A stretch of DNA of 64,000 nucleotides from the NCBI GenBank assembly GCA_910579105.1, contig CAJTRT010000008.1:5623-69622 (forward strand), read 5' to 3'. The position numbers and the translations under genes are program-made. Within the stretch, counting starts at the first letter, position 1. The number at the start of each line of letters is the position of its first letter. This DNA comes from an uncultured Muribaculaceae bacterium (GTDB lineage: Bacteria; Bacteroidota; Bacteroidia; Bacteroidales; Muribaculaceae). The notes beneath the pieces were generated by a model, which searched no databases, was not told the origin of the DNA, and saw nothing but the letters and a program-made list of their open reading frames with translations. Positions 17,683 through 27,700 of this stretch are shown piece after piece.

Positions 17683-18561
17683 TTACTCGGTGATTTCCGC
17701 GGGAAGGGTAGGCATGGCGCCCGGGCGGGTGCAGACGAAGGCCGAAGTGCGAACGGCCTTGGAATGGGCCTCGGCCACTGACTTCCCTTTGAGAATCGAT
17801 GCGATGAACGCGGCGGTGAAGCTGTCGCCCGCTCCAACGGTGTCGGCCACCTCCACCTTGGGGGTGGGCTGGAAGGAGACGTTTCCGGGGGTGAACACAT
17901 AGCTGCCGTTGATGCCGCAGGTGAGTATGAGCATCTTCAGGTTGTACTTGCCCAGTAGTATCCAGCACTTGTCCTGGAGGTCGATGCCGGGATAGCCGAA
18001 CATACGGCTTATTGTCACCAGTTCCTCATCGTTTATTTTCAAGATATTGCAACGCTTCATGGAGTTGCAGAGAATCTCCTTGTTGTAGAAACCCTGGCGC
18101 AGGTTAACGTCGAACACCACCAGCGATTCGGCATTCTGCGGCATGGCGTCAAGGAAGCGGTTGATCGTGTTGCGGGAAACCACGTTGCGCTGCGCCAGAG
18201 ATCCGAAGCAGACGGCCTTGGTGCGCTCGGCGAGCTGTTCGAGGCGGGCAGTGTAAGGGATATTGTCCCAGGCCACGTTCTCCTTGATCTCGTACTGGGG
18301 AATCCCGGCCTGGTCGATCTCTACCTGCACGGTACCCGTTGGGTAAGGTACCTTCTCAATCAGGTGGTTGAGGCCCTTGGATGTGAAGTTCTCGATAATC
18401 TCGTTGCCGAGAGCGTCGTCGCCGACGGCGCTGACCACGCAGCTGGGAAGCCCGAACTGCGAAACGTGGTAAGCGAAGTTGGCAGGCGCGCCGCCGATTT
18501 TCTTGCCTTCGGGCAGCACGTCCCACAGCGCCTCGCCCATTCCGACTACAATGTCTTTCAT
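17683..18561 (-). CDS. Fructokinase, PfkB/ribokinase family
   Basis: A 292-residue sugar kinase. The PfkB signatures are present: 'GGAPANFAYHVSQFG' near the N terminus (substrate site) and 'DTVGAGDSFTAAFIASIL' with the catalytic Asp near the C terminus. Fructose phosphorylation is assigned from the neighbourhood: it follows a sugar permease (12 bases) and a GH32 fructosidase, the same order as fructokinase, transporter and GH32 in the Bacteroides thetaiotaomicron levan locus. It would convert imported fructose to fructose-6-phosphate (or fructose-1-phosphate; the sequence does not decide). Confidence 0.88.
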   Translation of the reverse strand: MKDIVVGMGEALWDVLPEGKKIGGAPANFAYHVSQFGLPSCVVSAVGDDALGNEIIENFTSKGLNHLIEKVPYPTGTVQVEIDQAGIPQYEIKENVAWDNIPYTARLEQLAERTKAVCFGSLAQRNVVSRNTINRFLDAMPQNAESLVVFDVNLRQGFYNKEILCNSMKRCNILKINDEELVTISRMFGYPGIDLQDKCWILLGKYNLKMLILTCGINGSYVFTPGNVSFQPTPKVEVADTVGAGDSFTAAFIASILKGKSVAEAHSKAVRTSAFVCTRPGAMPTLPAEITE

Positions 18562-18573
18562 GTTATGTGGATT

Positions 18574-19764
18574 TTATGCTTTTCTGATTTTCAACGTGTA
18601 ATACAGGAGGTATATTACCCCGAGGGTCATGACGGCCACCGCCCCGGCCTGCCCGGCAGCGTCGGCGGCATAGCCCATCGCGAGGGGGAACACCGTGCCG
18701 CCGAACAGCCCCATGATCATCAGGCCCGACACCTCGTTCTTCTCGGCGGGGGAGGCGATGAGCGCCTGGGAGAACACCACGGAGAAGATATTGGAGTTGC
18801 CGAAACCGATCAGGCCGAGAGCGACGTATATGGCTCCGAGGGTGTCGCAAACGAAGAGCATCACCATAGCGGCGACCATCATAAGCACGCTGATGCCGAA
18901 GAAAATCTTGGGCGACATGGCGCGCAGGATGAACGCGCCCAGGAAGCAGCCGAGCGTGCGGAAGATGAAGTAGACACTGGTAGCGAACCCGGCTTCCTCG
19001 AGCGGCAGAGCGAGACGCTCCATTATGATCTTGGGAGCGGTGGTGTTGGTGCCCACGTCGATTCCGACATGGCACATTATCCCGATAAAGCAAAGCAGTA
19101 TGAACGGACGGCCGAGCAGCCTGACGCACTCCCTGATGCCGGAAGCCTTGTCGGGGCGCTCCTCCTCGATCGGAGTGGCAGCGAGAGCCGCCACCGACAA
19201 CAGACTGACAGCCGCGTAAATCACAAAGAGCACCCGCCATCCCAGGCCGAAAGTCGGCATAAGGGTCGTGGCGCCCCAAGCCGCGATAATCGGAGCCAGA
19301 AAGGAGGCGATCGCCTTGACAAACTGGCCGAAAGTCAGGGTAGATGCCAGCTTGTCGCCACTGATGAGGTTGGTCACCAAGGGATTGAGCGAAGTCTGCA
19401 TTATGGCGTTGCCGATTCCCAGGAAAGAGAAACTGAGCAACATTATGGTGTAGTTGTCGCCGAACATCGGAAGCGCGAGCGACAAGGCTGTCACCGCCAG
19501 CGAGATAAGCACGGTTCTCTTGCGGCCGATCTTATTCATCAGCATGCCGGTCGGCACGGAGAAAATGAGGAACCAGAAGAACACGAGCGAGGGAAAGAGG
19601 TTGGCCTGCGCGTCGGTCAGGCCGAGGTCTTTCTGCACATAGTTGGAGGCCGTGCCGACCAGGTCGACGAAGCCCATGGCGAAGAAGCAGAGCATCACCG
19701 GGGCGAATTGCAGCAGCGAGCTTTTTTTGGCTGTCGTGGTAGTCATATATTGGTTGGTATCCAT
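18574..19764 (-). CDS. MFS sugar permease, FucP-like (probable fructose importer)
   Basis: A 396-residue inner-membrane transporter with twelve predicted segments. The loop 'GMLMNKIGRKRTVLISL' is the MFS motif after segment 2, and 'LGIGNAIMQTSLNPLV' resembles the sugar:proton symporters of the fucose-galactose-glucose group. Lying between a GH32 gene and a fructokinase gene, it most likely imports fructose. The gap to the GH32 gene upstream is 32 bases and to the kinase gene 12 bases; all three share one transcript. Confidence 0.85.
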   Translation of the reverse strand: MDTNQYMTTTTAKKSSLLQFAPVMLCFFAMGFVDLVGTASNYVQKDLGLTDAQANLFPSLVFFWFLIFSVPTGMLMNKIGRKRTVLISLAVTALSLALPMFGDNYTIMLLSFSFLGIGNAIMQTSLNPLVTNLISGDKLASTLTFGQFVKAIASFLAPIIAAWGATTLMPTFGLGWRVLFVIYAAVSLLSVAALAATPIEEERPDKASGIRECVRLLGRPFILLCFIGIMCHVGIDVGTNTTAPKIIMERLALPLEEAGFATSVYFIFRTLGCFLGAFILRAMSPKIFFGISVLMMVAAMVMLFVCDTLGAIYVALGLIGFGNSNIFSVVFSQALIASPAEKNEVSGLMIMGLFGGTVFPLAMGYAADAAGQAGAVAVMTLGVIYLLYYTLKIRKA

Positions 19765-19796
19765 TTTTAAGGTTGTTGCCTGGACTGTCAGGAAAA

Positions 19797-21632
19797 TTAT
19801 TTAACAAGAACGGGATAAACCGCCAGAGAGGCTTTGGCCGAGCCTCCGTCGGCGGCCAGCGAGATGGTGCTGTAAGGTTTGGCTGGGAAAACGAGGTTTG
19901 TCATGGCGAAGCGCCCTCCGTTACCGAACACCTCGATGCTCGAACGGTCGACAAACACCCGCAGGGTCAGTTCCCTGTCTGTCCCGAACACGGGAGCGAC
20001 CGTCACCGCCGGAAACTCCTGGCTGAAATCCACCGCGCCGCTCTTCCGGCGGTCCATCGAGAATGTGGCCGCGGCGGGGTCGTAGGCCATAACCACCTTG
20101 TCGCCGACTTCGTTGGCCAGGGTAATGGTGACGCTGCCGGCCTTGCGCGGATTGACCGTCAGTGCGATCTCGCACACCCCGTCGTTTGCCTTGGGGAGGC
20201 TGAATGTCTTAGCCTTGGAGCCGAACGACACCCCTTTGGCGTTTACGGAGGCTTTCCCGCGGATGGCGTCAATCTCCGGGGAGGGGTTGGTGGCGGCGTA
20301 TACCTGGCCGTCGGCGCCGCGGAAGAGGCTCACCTCGCGCGGCAGCGTGTTCGCGCTGCGGTACTGCGAGGTCGGCACCTCGGCCGCGTACTGCCAGTTG
20401 CTCATCCAGCCGATCACGGTGCGGCGGCCGTCGGGAGCGTCGCTCCAGCTCACAGTCGCATAGTTGTCCTTGCCGAAGTCGAGCCATTTGGTCGGCACCT
20501 TCCCCTCGGCGTCGGTGTCGGCCTTGAAGGTCTTGCCGTCGAAATCGCCGATGAAATACTGCGCGGCGCTTCCGCCGAAGGGGCCGCCGGGATTTATGTT
20601 GCAGATCAGCATCCACTTCTTCTCACCGGTGCCGTCAACTGGCAGCTCGAACAGGTCGGGGCACTCCCAGACGCCGTCCTGCGCTCCGAGACCCTTGCCG
20701 AAAGCGCTCTGGAGCGTCCACTCCTTCATATCGGGAGAGGTGAAAATCAGCATCTCGTGGTCGAGCGCGTGGGCCAGCAGGAGCGTCCACTGTCTTGTCT
20801 GTGGATTCCAGAACATATTGGGGTCGCGCGCCTCGCTTTCAAGGGTGAGGGTCGGATTGCCGGAATATTTCTCGAAGGTCATGCCGTTGTCGCCGCTGTG
20901 GGCGAGGCTCTGGATCTGGCTTACGTCGGCCGAAGTGTACATCGCGACCACAGCGTCCTTGCCGAATCCGGCGGAATTCTCCGTGTCGACAGCGGAAGAA
21001 CCGCTGAAAATCATTCCGAGCCCGTCAGGCTCCACCGCCACTGGATGATGCTCCCAGTTAACCAGGTCGGTAGAGGTAGAATGTCCCCACGACAGGTTCT
21101 GCCATTTAGAGCCGTAGGGATTCCACTGGTAGTACAGGTGCCACACCCCGTCCTTGTAGAACATGCCGTTGGGGTCGTTCATCCAGCCGTAGAGGGGCGT
21201 GTGGTGGTAGAGCGGGCGGTACTTCTCGCGGTTCGCTGTGTCAAACGTGTCGGCCAGGGCGAAATTGCGCCAGCAAGCGTCGTCCTTCGCCTCGCGCACA
21301 GTCGACCGGTTCTGCGCCGTCACGATATTCAGCACAACGTCGCGGCCTTTGTAAGGTGTGAGGTCGAAAGGCACGGTGTAGTCGACCTTCGATTTCGCGA
21401 GTCTCACCTTGATCGAGCGGTCGAGCTTTCCGTCAACGAGTACTTTGACATCGGCATCCTCGTTGGCTTCCTGGACAGGCATCAGCAGGTATTTTGAATC
21501 CCCGCTGACCCTCACGATAGTGTTGGTAGTCCCGAGGTGCTCGACCTTTATGCCGTCGCTGGCGGCCAAGCCGGAAACCGAGGCAATGGCTGCGCCAGCG
21601 GCAATAATCAGTCTGGAATAGTAGTTTTTCAT
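19797..21632 (-). CDS. GH32 fructosidase (canonical)
   Basis: A 611-residue exported enzyme that removes fructose from levan or inulin oligosaccharides. The start is set at 21632, giving the signal peptide 'MKNYYSRLIIAAGAAIASVSG'; in-frame ATGs at 21650 and 21668 are possible. After an N-terminal beta domain (about residues 25-135, DUF4980-like) comes the five-bladed propeller with the nucleophile D153 in 'GWMNDPNG', the transition-state Asp in 'EARDPNMF' and the acid/base Glu in 'VWECPDLF'. The C-terminal beta-sandwich carries 'VDRSSIEVF'. No lipobox and no C-terminal tail, so it is probably periplasmic, supplying free fructose to the permease encoded next. Confidence 0.93.
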   Translation of the reverse strand: MKNYYSRLIIAAGAAIASVSGLAASDGIKVEHLGTTNTIVRVSGDSKYLLMPVQEANEDADVKVLVDGKLDRSIKVRLAKSKVDYTVPFDLTPYKGRDVVLNIVTAQNRSTVREAKDDACWRNFALADTFDTANREKYRPLYHHTPLYGWMNDPNGMFYKDGVWHLYYQWNPYGSKWQNLSWGHSTSTDLVNWEHHPVAVEPDGLGMIFSGSSAVDTENSAGFGKDAVVAMYTSADVSQIQSLAHSGDNGMTFEKYSGNPTLTLESEARDPNMFWNPQTRQWTLLLAHALDHEMLIFTSPDMKEWTLQSAFGKGLGAQDGVWECPDLFELPVDGTGEKKWMLICNINPGGPFGGSAAQYFIGDFDGKTFKADTDAEGKVPTKWLDFGKDNYATVSWSDAPDGRRTVIGWMSNWQYAAEVPTSQYRSANTLPREVSLFRGADGQVYAATNPSPEIDAIRGKASVNAKGVSFGSKAKTFSLPKANDGVCEIALTVNPRKAGSVTITLANEVGDKVVMAYDPAAATFSMDRRKSGAVDFSQEFPAVTVAPVFGTDRELTLRVFVDRSSIEVFGNGGRFAMTNLVFPAKPYSTISLAADGGSAKASLAVYPVLVK

Positions 21633-21666
21633 CGTGTCATATTTTTTCATGGGCCTTATCGGCATC

Positions 21667-21675
21667 ACAAAGCTA
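21667..21675 (-). promoter_or_regulatory. -7 promoter element of the minus fructan arm
   Basis: On the minus strand TAGCTTTGT fits TAnnTTTG(C/T). It predicts transcription from near 21660 and a short leader. No clear TTTG box stands at the right distance, as often seen where an activator is needed. Confidence 0.5.
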
Positions 21676-21780
21676 CAAACAAAACCACTCCGGCACTATA
21701 AAAAATAGCGCGTATGATAGCAAAATTCACCCGCGGCCCGAAAATTACTACACAACGCTCCGTTTTTCGCATTTTTTGCG

Positions 21781-21789
21781 TAATTTTGC
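21781..21789 (+). promoter_or_regulatory. -7 promoter element of the sensor-regulator gene
   Basis: TAATTTTGC fits the Bacteroidetes -7 consensus exactly and lies 63 bases before the ATG at 21853. It is divergent from the GH32 promoter about 105 bases away. Confidence 0.55.
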
Positions 21790-21852
21790 GATGCGCTAAC
21801 ACACGCGGCCCGTTTCGGGAACTGCCAAGTCTTTTACCATCGGATACTGACA

Positions 21853-24612
21853 ATGAACAGGCTCACTTATCTGCTATTACTTATCTGTTCAACGCTTTTT
21901 GCCGTTTCCTGCTCGGAAAACTCCAAGGAGTTCCGTATCGGTGTGTCGCAATGCAGCCAGGACGACTGGCGCTCGAAGATGAACGACGAGATAAACCGCG
22001 AGGTGATGTTCCACCCCGAGGTATCGGTTGAAATCCGCTCGGCCGACGACAGCAACGAGAAGCAGATCGCCGACATTCAGTATTTCCTCGACAACAGGTT
22101 CGACATCATCATAGCCGCCCCCAACGAGGCCGACGCCCTGACCCCCATTATAAAAAAGGCGTACGAGAGCGGCACCCCGGTAATCGTTTTCGACCGCAAC
22201 ATCCACGGCGACCACTACACCGCCTTCCAGGGTGTCGACAACAGGGCGATCGGGCGAATGGCCGCCCAGTACGCCCGCAACCTCGCCGGAGAGGGGGCCA
22301 ACGTCATAGAAATCAAAGGCCTCCGCGGCTCCACACCGGCGGAGGAGCGCCAGCAGGGGTTCGCCGAGGGCGCGGCGGCCAACGGGCTGCGCGTGGTGGC
22401 TGACGGCTACGGCAACTGGAATTACGACGAAGCCGCGCCGGTGGCCGACTCCCTGCTCAAAGCCCATCCGGAAGCCGGCATAATATACGCCCACAACGAC
22501 CGCATGGCGATCGCCGCCTCGGAAACAGCCCGCCGCCTCGGACGCGACATAAGGGTCATAGGCATCGACGCGGCGCCCGAGATAGGGATCCGCGCTGTGG
22601 CCGACAGCGTTATCGACGCCACATTCCTCTACCCCACCGAGGGGCACCGGCTGATACGCACCGCGATCGCCATCCTCAAAGGAGAACCGTATGACACCGT
22701 CACGAATCTGCCCATAGCCAACGCGGTAGACCTCTCGAACGCCGAGATACTGCTGATGCAGCACGACGCGCTCAAAGAGGAGACCTCGAAAATAAAGCTT
22801 CTGAAAAGCCAGGTTGACGAGTTCTGGGACCGCCATTCGGCGCAGACCTGGCTGCTGTACTCGGTGTTCGCCATAGTAGTCCTGCTTCTGGGGATACTGT
22901 TCCTGACACTGCGCTCCGTGTGGCAACGCCGGCGCCACCAGGAAGCGCTCGAGGCGGCCACGCAGTCGAAACTGATGTTCTTCACCAACGTCTCCCACGA
23001 CCTGCGCACCCCGCTGACACTCATCGCGGAACCAATAGAACAGCTTGCCCATGCGCGGAACCTCGACCAGCAACAGAAGACCCTTGTCAGAATCGCCGGC
23101 AAGAACGCGCGCATCCTCAAAAGGCTCATAAACCAGATTCTCGATTTCCGAAAATACGAGAACGGCAAGCTCGACCTGCGCCTCGCGGAAGCCCCCGTCG
23201 GGGAGATGTTCGCCGACTGGTCGGAGGCGTTCCGGGCGGTCGCCCGCAAACGCGACATAAAGTTTGTCACAGACATCGTCCTCCCCGAGGGGTTCTCCAT
23301 GGCCGTCGACGCGGAAAAGCTCGAGCGCGTGTTCTTCAACCTGGTTTCCAACGCGTTCAAATACACCCCCGACAACGGCAGAATCAGTTTCAGTTGCCAT
23401 CCGGAGGGTGACAGGCTGTGTTTCTCCGTGACCGACACCGGCATAGGGATTCCGGCGGAAGACCTCGGCAACATATTCGACCGCTTCTTCCAGGTCGACC
23501 GCGTGCACCCCAACGGTTCCGGCATCGGGCTGTCGCTTGCCAAGGCGTTCGTCGAGCTGCACGGCGGCACCATAGCGGTGGAAAGCGCCGTCGGCAAGGG
23601 TTCCACATTCACCGTGACCCTCCCGGTCAGGCATATCGAAACCGCCCAGGCAACCGGGTGCGCCTCCCCGACCCTCTCCTCTTCGGAAATTGAAAGCGAG
23701 CTCGGCAGCGTCGAGCCGGACATCGAGGTTCCGTCAGACAAGTCGGACGGTTCTGACAAGTCCGACGCGTCCGATGCCTCCGGCCCGCAGAAACCCGTGC
23801 TGCTCATCGTCGACGACAATGAGGACATCCGTCTGCTGATCGGACAGTTAATGGCGTCTGACTACACCGTGATCAACGCTTCCGACGGCAAGGAGGGGTT
23901 GCGCCTCGCGGCGAAATACATCCCCGACCTGGTCATAAGCGACGTCATGATGCCCGTGATGGACGGCCTGGAACTATGCCGGCGCGTAAAGGGGGAAGTC
24001 TCGACATCACACATCCCCGTGCTGCTGCTGACAGCATGCTCGATGGACGAACAGCGCGTCCAGGGCTACGACAGCGGGGCCGACGGCTATCTGGCGAAAC
24101 CGTTCAACGCCGCCGTGCTCCGCTCGCGTTGCAAGAGCCTTATTGACAACCGCAAACGCGTAAAGGACCTTTGGGGCACGAATTCGCCCCGCGTGCCGGG
24201 GACTTCTAACCCCATTAATACAGAGGGCGATGGGGCTGTCAAGGCCCATCGCCCCGTGGTGGCCACCACGGGGCCGGCGGACGTTGAGAACGAGTTCTAC
24301 GCCCGCTTCCTGGAAATCGTGCGCGGGGAAATGGGGAATCCCGAGCTAAACGTCGACACCCTCGCCTCTAAGATGGGGCTTGGCCGCTCGCAGTTCTACC
24401 GCAAGATCAAGGCCCTGACCAACTATTCCCCCGTGGAGCTGCTACGTTCCATACGGCTGAAACAGGCCCGCGAGCTGCTGACCTCCACGTCGCGCTCCGT
24501 GAGCGAAATCGCCTACGAGGTAGGATTCTCCACGCCGGCCTACTTCACACGCTGCTACCGGGAAGCCTTCGGGGAAACCCCGTCAGAATTACGCGAGCGC
24601 CTCGGCAACTGA
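21853..24612 (+). CDS. Hybrid two-component sensor-regulator with periplasmic sugar-binding domain
   Basis: A 919-residue inner-membrane protein that senses a sugar and activates its own locus. Order: signal peptide/lipobox-like start (Cys20), LacI/ribose-binding-type periplasmic domain (25-305, with 'AAPNEADALTPIIKKAYE' and 'VFDRN'), one membrane segment (332-354), histidine kinase with H382 in 'FTNVSHDLRTPL', ATPase domain (about 480-592), Ser/Asp-rich linker (628-644), receiver domain with D697 ('VISDVMMP'), a second linker (775-810) and a C-terminal AraC DNA-binding domain. It has the architecture of BT1754, whose sensor binds fructose. The second linker is encoded by palindromic DNA (see separate entry). 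It lies between the two arms it probably controls. Confidence 0.93.
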   Translation: MNRLTYLLLLICSTLFAVSCSENSKEFRIGVSQCSQDDWRSKMNDEINREVMFHPEVSVEIRSADDSNEKQIADIQYFLDNRFDIIIAAPNEADALTPIIKKAYESGTPVIVFDRNIHGDHYTAFQGVDNRAIGRMAAQYARNLAGEGANVIEIKGLRGSTPAEERQQGFAEGAAANGLRVVADGYGNWNYDEAAPVADSLLKAHPEAGIIYAHNDRMAIAASETARRLGRDIRVIGIDAAPEIGIRAVADSVIDATFLYPTEGHRLIRTAIAILKGEPYDTVTNLPIANAVDLSNAEILLMQHDALKEETSKIKLLKSQVDEFWDRHSAQTWLLYSVFAIVVLLLGILFLTLRSVWQRRRHQEALEAATQSKLMFFTNVSHDLRTPLTLIAEPIEQLAHARNLDQQQKTLVRIAGKNARILKRLINQILDFRKYENGKLDLRLAEAPVGEMFADWSEAFRAVARKRDIKFVTDIVLPEGFSMAVDAEKLERVFFNLVSNAFKYTPDNGRISFSCHPEGDRLCFSVTDTGIGIPAEDLGNIFDRFFQVDRVHPNGSGIGLSLAKAFVELHGGTIAVESAVGKGSTFTVTLPVRHIETAQATGCASPTLSSSEIESELGSVEPDIEVPSDKSDGSDKSDASDASGPQKPVLLIVDDNEDIRLLIGQLMASDYTVINASDGKEGLRLAAKYIPDLVISDVMMPVMDGLELCRRVKGEVSTSHIPVLLLTACSMDEQRVQGYDSGADGYLAKPFNAAVLRSRCKSLIDNRKRVKDLWGTNSPRVPGTSNPINTEGDGAVKAHRPVVATTGPADVENEFYARFLEIVRGEMGNPELNVDTLASKMGLGRSQFYRKIKALTNYSPVELLRSIRLKQARELLTSTSRSVSEIAYEVGFSTPAYFTRCYREAFGETPSELRERLGN
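24225..24273. repeat. Back-to-back palindromes inside the sensor-regulator linker
   Basis: A 10-base inverted repeat (24225-24234 with 24245-24254, GGGCGATGGG) runs into a perfect 22-bp palindrome at 24252-24273 centred on GTGGCCAC. Both lie in frame in the coding sequence for the linker between receiver and AraC domains. Confidence 0.75.
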
Positions 24613-24644
24613 CCGGGGCGACACGCGTTAAATAAGGTTGCCAT

Positions 24645-24709
24645 TTGCAAAAAATGCGCATTGTGTTGCAAAATTGGGTGGTCGCGCCATTTTTCATAAA
24701 CGGCGCGAC
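24645..24709 (+). promoter_or_regulatory. Candidate operator region of the SusC promoter
   Basis: Two direct TTGCAAAA repeats (24645-24652 and 24666-24673) stand 21 bases apart, two helical turns, as expected for a dimer of AraC-type domains. An 8-base inverted repeat GTCGCGCC/GGCGCGAC follows (24681-24688, 24702-24709). All lie upstream of the SusC -7 element. Confidence 0.45.
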
Positions 24710-24740
24710 AAATCTTCTATCCGCCCATATCCATACGTCA

Positions 24741-24749
24741 TATCTTTGC
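24741..24749 (+). promoter_or_regulatory. -7 promoter element of the SusC operon
   Basis: TATCTTTGC, an exact match to TAnnTTTGC, 31 bases before the chosen ATG at 24780. No TTTG box at the usual distance, which fits an activator-dependent promoter. Confidence 0.6.
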
Positions 24750-24779
24750 GGCACGAAAACCCTACCAATCGTAATAATC

Positions 24780-27700
24780 ATGAAAAGACAAATCCTAAGC
24801 GCGATCCTGCTGTTCTTCATGGCGGTCGCCGCACAGGCGCAGGAACTAACCGTGCACGGCACGGTGGTCTCCGCCGCCGACAAGGAGCCGCTGATCGGAG
24901 CCTCCGTGGTTTCCGACGCGACAAAGAAAGGAGTCTCAACCGACATCGACGGCAACTTCATCCTTACAGTGCCCTCCGGGTCGAAAGTGACAGTAAGCTA
25001 TGTGGGCTTCGAGCCTAAAACACTCCCGGCCGCACCTCAGATGACGTTCGAACTTGACGAGAACAACGCCCTGCTCGACGAGGTGGTCGTAGTCGGCTAC
25101 CAGACGGTGCGCAAGGCCGACCTCACCGGAGCGGTCGCCGTGATGGATATGAAGGAGCCGCTGAGCGAGAACTCCGGCAACATTATGAACTCCATGGCGG
25201 GCAAACTCCCCGGGGTGCTCGTGGTGCCCGACGCCGCCCCCGGCGGCACAGGCTCGATCCGCGTCCGCGGCATGTCGACCGCCAATTCGAGCAACGACCC
25301 GCTGTATATCATCGACGGCGTGCCCACCGACAACATCAACATGATCAACCCCGCCGACATCGAGAGCATGCAGGTGCTGAAAGACGCCGCTTCCGCCTCC
25401 ATCTACGGCTCGCGCGCCGCCAACGGCGTTGTGATCATCACCACCAAGCAGGGCAAGGGTGACAAACTCACCGTCAGCGTCAACTACGCCATCAGCGCCC
25501 AGACCATCGCCAAGCGCTACGAGATGCTGAACGCCGAGGAGTGGGGCCGCGCCTACTGGGCCGCCTCCAAGCGCTCCAACATCCCTCCCAGCCACGTGCT
25601 CTACGGCAACGGCCCCGTGCCCGTGCTGCAAAAATACGTCGGGGGCGACACCAACTTCCCCACCACCGACACCGACTGGCAGGACGAGGTTTACCGCACA
25701 GCCTGGACCAACAACGTGACCGCCACCGTGGCCAACAACTCCGAGAAAGGCTCGGTGCTCTTCTCCGCCAACTACATCAACCAGAACGGCAACATCCGCG
25801 AGACTTTCTACGAGCGCTACTCGGCCCGCGTCAACTCCCACTACAACATAGGCAAGTACTTCACCGTGGGCGAGAACCTCGCCATTGCCCGGTGGAGCAA
25901 CCGGGGCGTTGACGTCGCGGGCGACCGAGGCATACCCTTCACGGCCATGAGCCAGCATCCCGCGCTTCCCGTGCGCGGCCTCAACGGCGAGTGGGCGCGT
26001 CCCATAGCCCTGATCGCTTCCGACCTGGCAAACCCGGTGCAGCTCATCGAGAACGCCAAGGACAACGTCAACACCTCGTGGCGCATCCTGGGCAACGCCT
26101 ACCTCGAGGTGAAGCCCATCGACGGCCTCTCGATAAAGACGAATATCGGTATCGAGCACAGCCAGTACTTCAACGTCGGCCTCGGCCGCGCCACCAACCC
26201 CGGCGACATCAACAGCGTCAGCAGCGGCTACGGACAGGGGGACACCTGGACCTGGACCAACACAGCCAACTACGTCAAGACTTTCGGCAAGGACCACCAC
26301 CTGACCGCCCTGATCGGCACCGAGGCCATCGGCTACACCTTCCGCGACCTCACCGGCTCGCGCCAGGGCTACGCCTTCGAGGACAGCGACTTCATGCAGG
26401 TGGGCGCCGGCACAGGCGAACGCGACTCCGGTGGCGGCAAGACCCAGTGGGCAGTGTTCTCACTCTTCGGCAAAATCGACTACAACTACGCCGACCGCTA
26501 CCTGGCGTCGTTCACCATCCGCCGCGACGAGAACTCGCGCTTCACCAAGAAGAACCGCGCGGGCGTGTTCCCCGCCTTCTCGCTGGCATGGCGTCCGACA
26601 CAGGAAGCCTTCTTCCCTGAGAACAACGTGCTCTCCGACCTCAAAATCCGCTATTCCTGGGGCCAGAACGGCAACGCCAACATCCCGCCACTGTATCCCG
26701 CCTACTCCACCTATGTGATGAACACCGGCAACGGCGCCTACGACATCGCCGGCACAGGGTCCTCCACCACATCGGGCATCACCCTCTCGGCATCGGGCAA
26801 TCCCAACCTGAAATGGGAGACCACCGTGCAGAACAACATCGGCGTCGACTTCCTCTTCTTCAACGGAGCGCTGAACCTCACCGCCGACTACTACATCAAG
26901 AACACCCGCGACATGCTCACCATACCGCCCGCCCTCGACGTGGCAGGCGAGAACGCCGCCATCTGGCTCAACACCGGCGAGATGAAGAACCACGGCTGGG
27001 AAATACAGATCGGCTACAACAGCCCCCGGTATGGCGACTTCTCCTGGAACGGCAACATCAACATCTCCCAGTACAAGAACGAGCTTGTGAAACTCAACAA
27101 CCGCCAGAAATTCATCGGGGGCGACCAGCGCCTCATCCCCGGACAGCCGATGGGCGTGTACTACGGCTACGTCTGCGACGGCATCTTCCAAAACCGCGAG
27201 CAGGTGGCCAACCACGCCACTCAGACCGGCGCGGCTCCCGGACGACTGATCTACCGCGACCTCGACGGCAACGGAGTGATCGACGACAACGACCGCTGCA
27301 TAATCGGCGACCCCAACCCCGACCTGTCGCTGGGTCTGAACCTCGGCTTCAAATACCGCGACTTCGCCCTCGACATGTTCTTCTCCGGCGACTTCGGCTT
27401 CGACATCCAGAACCACATGAAGCGCCAGCTCTACTCCATGAGCTACTCGAACCTCGCGACCAACCGCGCCGCCGACATCCTCAACGCCTGGTCGGAGACC
27501 AACACCGGCAGCGACATCCCCGCGCTCTCGCTCACCGACGACAACAACGAGGCCCGCTTCTCGACCTACTACGTCGAAAACGGCTCGTACATGAAGATGA
27601 AGTACCTCAAACTCTCCTACTCTCTTCCCAAGAAAATCATCGGCAAGATCGGAGCCACCAAGCTCGACGTGTTCGGGCAGGTCGAGAACGTGTTCACGAT

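Noticed and set aside
19773..21497. A 574-codon plus-strand frame opposite the GH32 gene
   Set aside because: Antisense to a gene with all catalytic motifs; the protein is low-complexity and matches no family.
21889..23634. A 581-codon minus-strand frame opposite the sensor-regulator
   Set aside because: Same reason: an antisense frame kept open by high GC in the third codon position.
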